DNA from: Nitrospirota bacterium
Lineage (GTDB): Bacteria > Nitrospirota > Thermodesulfovibrionia > Thermodesulfovibrionales > UBA6898
Direction of reading: 5' to 3'
Length of the DNA: 64,000 nt
NCBI GenBank assembly: GCA_024275975.1
Contig: JAJRYC010000017.1
Coordinates: 26,030 to 90,029, forward strand
Part shown: one piece after another, positions 63,266-64,000 of the stretch
How the letters are laid out: every line of letters begins with the position of its first letter
Position numbering within the stretch: position 1 is the first letter of the stretch
Position numbers and translations under genes: made by a program
The notes under the pieces: model-generated
What the model was told of the DNA's origin: nothing
What the model saw: the letters and a program-made list of their open reading frames with translations, nothing else
The model's database searches: none

Positions 63266-63463
63266 TCAATCTTTCTTGCTCTCTTTGGAAGATTTTAGAG
63301 GTCTTTGAGCAGGGATACTGCATAACATACCTTCGGCGCTGATATCCTCATCAATTTCCGACCAATGTATGCCCTGACCATCTCCAATAATCTCATAATT
63401 TGCACGTTGCTCAGGTGTTGCTTCAACCGCCTTCCAATGGTCAGGCCTGTGAGAAGCAACCAT
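63266..63463 (-). pseudogene. DUF2442-like antitoxin fragment
   Basis: The 65-residue frame matches the C-terminal end of DUF2442: TPEQRANYEIIGDGQGIHW followed by EIDEDISAEGML. The N-terminal ~50 residues of that family (beta-strand region with VDL motif) are replaced by an unrelated short head. DUF2442 is often paired with DUF4160, proposed as a toxin-antitoxin-like pair; no DUF4160 gene is seen here. It is probably a remnant. Confidence 0.65.
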
Positions 63464-63540
63464 AAATCAAAAAATCAAAGTTTTGCCGCAAGTGAAGCCC
63501 AACTTAGGGGCAAAACTCTGTGGTGCAGAGCCTCAAGCGG

Positions 63541-64000
63541 TCAGCGATCAATCCTTGTGAACTTTGAACCCTCAATCGTGAGGTTGTACATCAACCCCTT
63601 ATTGCCGAAGACAAACCCGACAACAGGGTCTTTAATATCAATGGTATTTATGTCTTCGCCCGTACCCCATTTCACCAGGGCGACCGAGCCATCAACTCCA
63701 GCTTTCCATCCTTTGTTTTTTCTGAAATCCGTAAGGGCCTTTTTGGTTAAGAATATCAATACTATTGATTTGGATTGCGCACCCAACTGAAAGCCAATCG
63801 ACGCAGCCGCGGTGTTGTAATACGCAACTGTCTTTCCGCCAATACGTAATGCCCCCTCTCCATACTCGCCGCCAATTCCTATGCCTGCCTTGATAACACT
63901 TGGAAAAACAAGCACCCCCGCCGCTTTTTTCAGAAACTCACTGCCTCCTGCTACTTCCTTACGGAAACGCTTCAACGTAGCATCAACTCCTATGTCTATC
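63541..64000 (-). CDS. SYLF/Ysc84-domain protein, cut by the right window edge
   Basis: The frame is open to base 64000, so the N-terminus lies outside. The visible part shows the SYLF domain: FLKKAAGVLVFPSVIKAGIG, GGEYGEGALRIGGKTVAYYN, ASIGFQLGAQSKSIVLIF, GWKAGVDGSVALVKWGTG, and VVGFVFGNKGLMYNLTIEGSK. In eukaryotes this domain binds phosphoinositides and actin; bacterial members are usually secreted or lipoproteins of unknown role. A signal peptide would be expected beyond the edge. Confidence 0.88.
   Translation of the reverse strand, partial: IDIGVDATLKRFRKEVAGGSEFLKKAAGVLVFPSVIKAGIGIGGEYGEGALRIGGKTVAYYNTAAASIGFQLGAQSKSIVLIFLTKKALTDFRKNKGWKAGVDGSVALVKWGTGEDINTIDIKDPVVGFVFGNKGLMYNLTIEGSKFTRIDR

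Noticed and set aside
1..64000. CRISPR arrays
   Set aside because: No regularly spaced identical repeats of 25-40 bp were seen; the only repeat tract (32586-32778) has short degenerate units.
1..64000. Global recoding of TAG to an amino acid
   Set aside because: Several intact genes end naturally at TAG, for example at 9273-9275, 11424-11426, and the NrdR gene at 11566.

Overview
The window looks like part of the chromosome of a Gram-negative anaerobic or microaerophilic bacterium, most likely Nitrospirota or a related deltaproteobacterial lineage. This is inferred from gene content: a Wzz/SLBB/beta-barrel/TPR/ATPase exopolysaccharide set of the kind found beside exosortases, split F0 genes (atpB-atpE only), a DHH-CBS-polyA-polymerase tRNA nucleotidyltransferase, a 13-heme cytochrome, two NtrC-type regulators, and a deoxyhypusine-synthase-like gene paired with a ferredoxin. 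No rRNA or phylogenetic marker was compared, so the lineage is a guess.

Layout. 1-10 kb: envelope and exopolysaccharide genes, mostly minus strand (Wzz, cut by the left edge; SLBB exporter; outer-membrane barrel). They lie downstream of a compact peptide-modification operon: PqqD, radical SAM/SPASM enzyme, a 58-residue Cys-containing precursor overlapping the radical SAM gene, an HPr-kinase-like protein, and a Ser/His S26-type peptidase fused to a GNAT acetyltransferase. Divergent from these are two glycosyltransferases (one broken by an amber codon) and UDP-glucose dehydrogenase. 11-18.7 kb: tRNA-Val, nrdR-glyA-rpiB, a large TPR protein with an amber-interrupted AAA ATPase, and radA. 18.8-30 kb: thiD, a small lipoprotein ending in a perfect 56-bp palindrome, an M1 peptidase/ChaN/PDZ fusion, atpE-atpB, a MerR protein with a Cys-rich tail, thiE, a nupC relic, rluD and the tRNA nucleotidyltransferase. 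29.8-43.7 kb: a diguanylate cyclase, the ferredoxin/DHS-like pair, an NtrY/NtrX-like two-component pair, hisI and a hisE-HIT fusion, PilZ, tRNA-Leu, a class II aldolase with phosphofructokinase, and a membrane metallopeptidase.

44-48.7 kb is one plus-strand operon: multiheme cytochrome c, cytochrome b, a histidine kinase with a CxxCH heme motif in its sensor region, and a NarL-type regulator. It reads as an electron-transfer module with its own redox or heme sensor. 48.7-56.4 kb: a MshEN-PilT ATPase, an orphan NtrC-type regulator with GAFPGA in place of GAFTGA and a sensor-kinase stub upstream, serS, an FKBP isomerase, an aminotransferase and a nitroreductase. 56.4-64 kb is an accessory, partly decayed tract: a peptidase fragment, katA, about 1.2 kb almost without genes, a PLC-like protein with a lipoprotein, a zeta-toxin-like fragment, a CsgG-like lipoprotein, a DUF2442 fragment and a SYLF-domain gene cut by the right edge.

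The most promising unusual system is the peptide-modification operon at 3.7-7.2 kb. The other strong signals are the heme-motif kinase operon, two independent in-frame TAG codons in otherwise intact genes, and several domain fusions.
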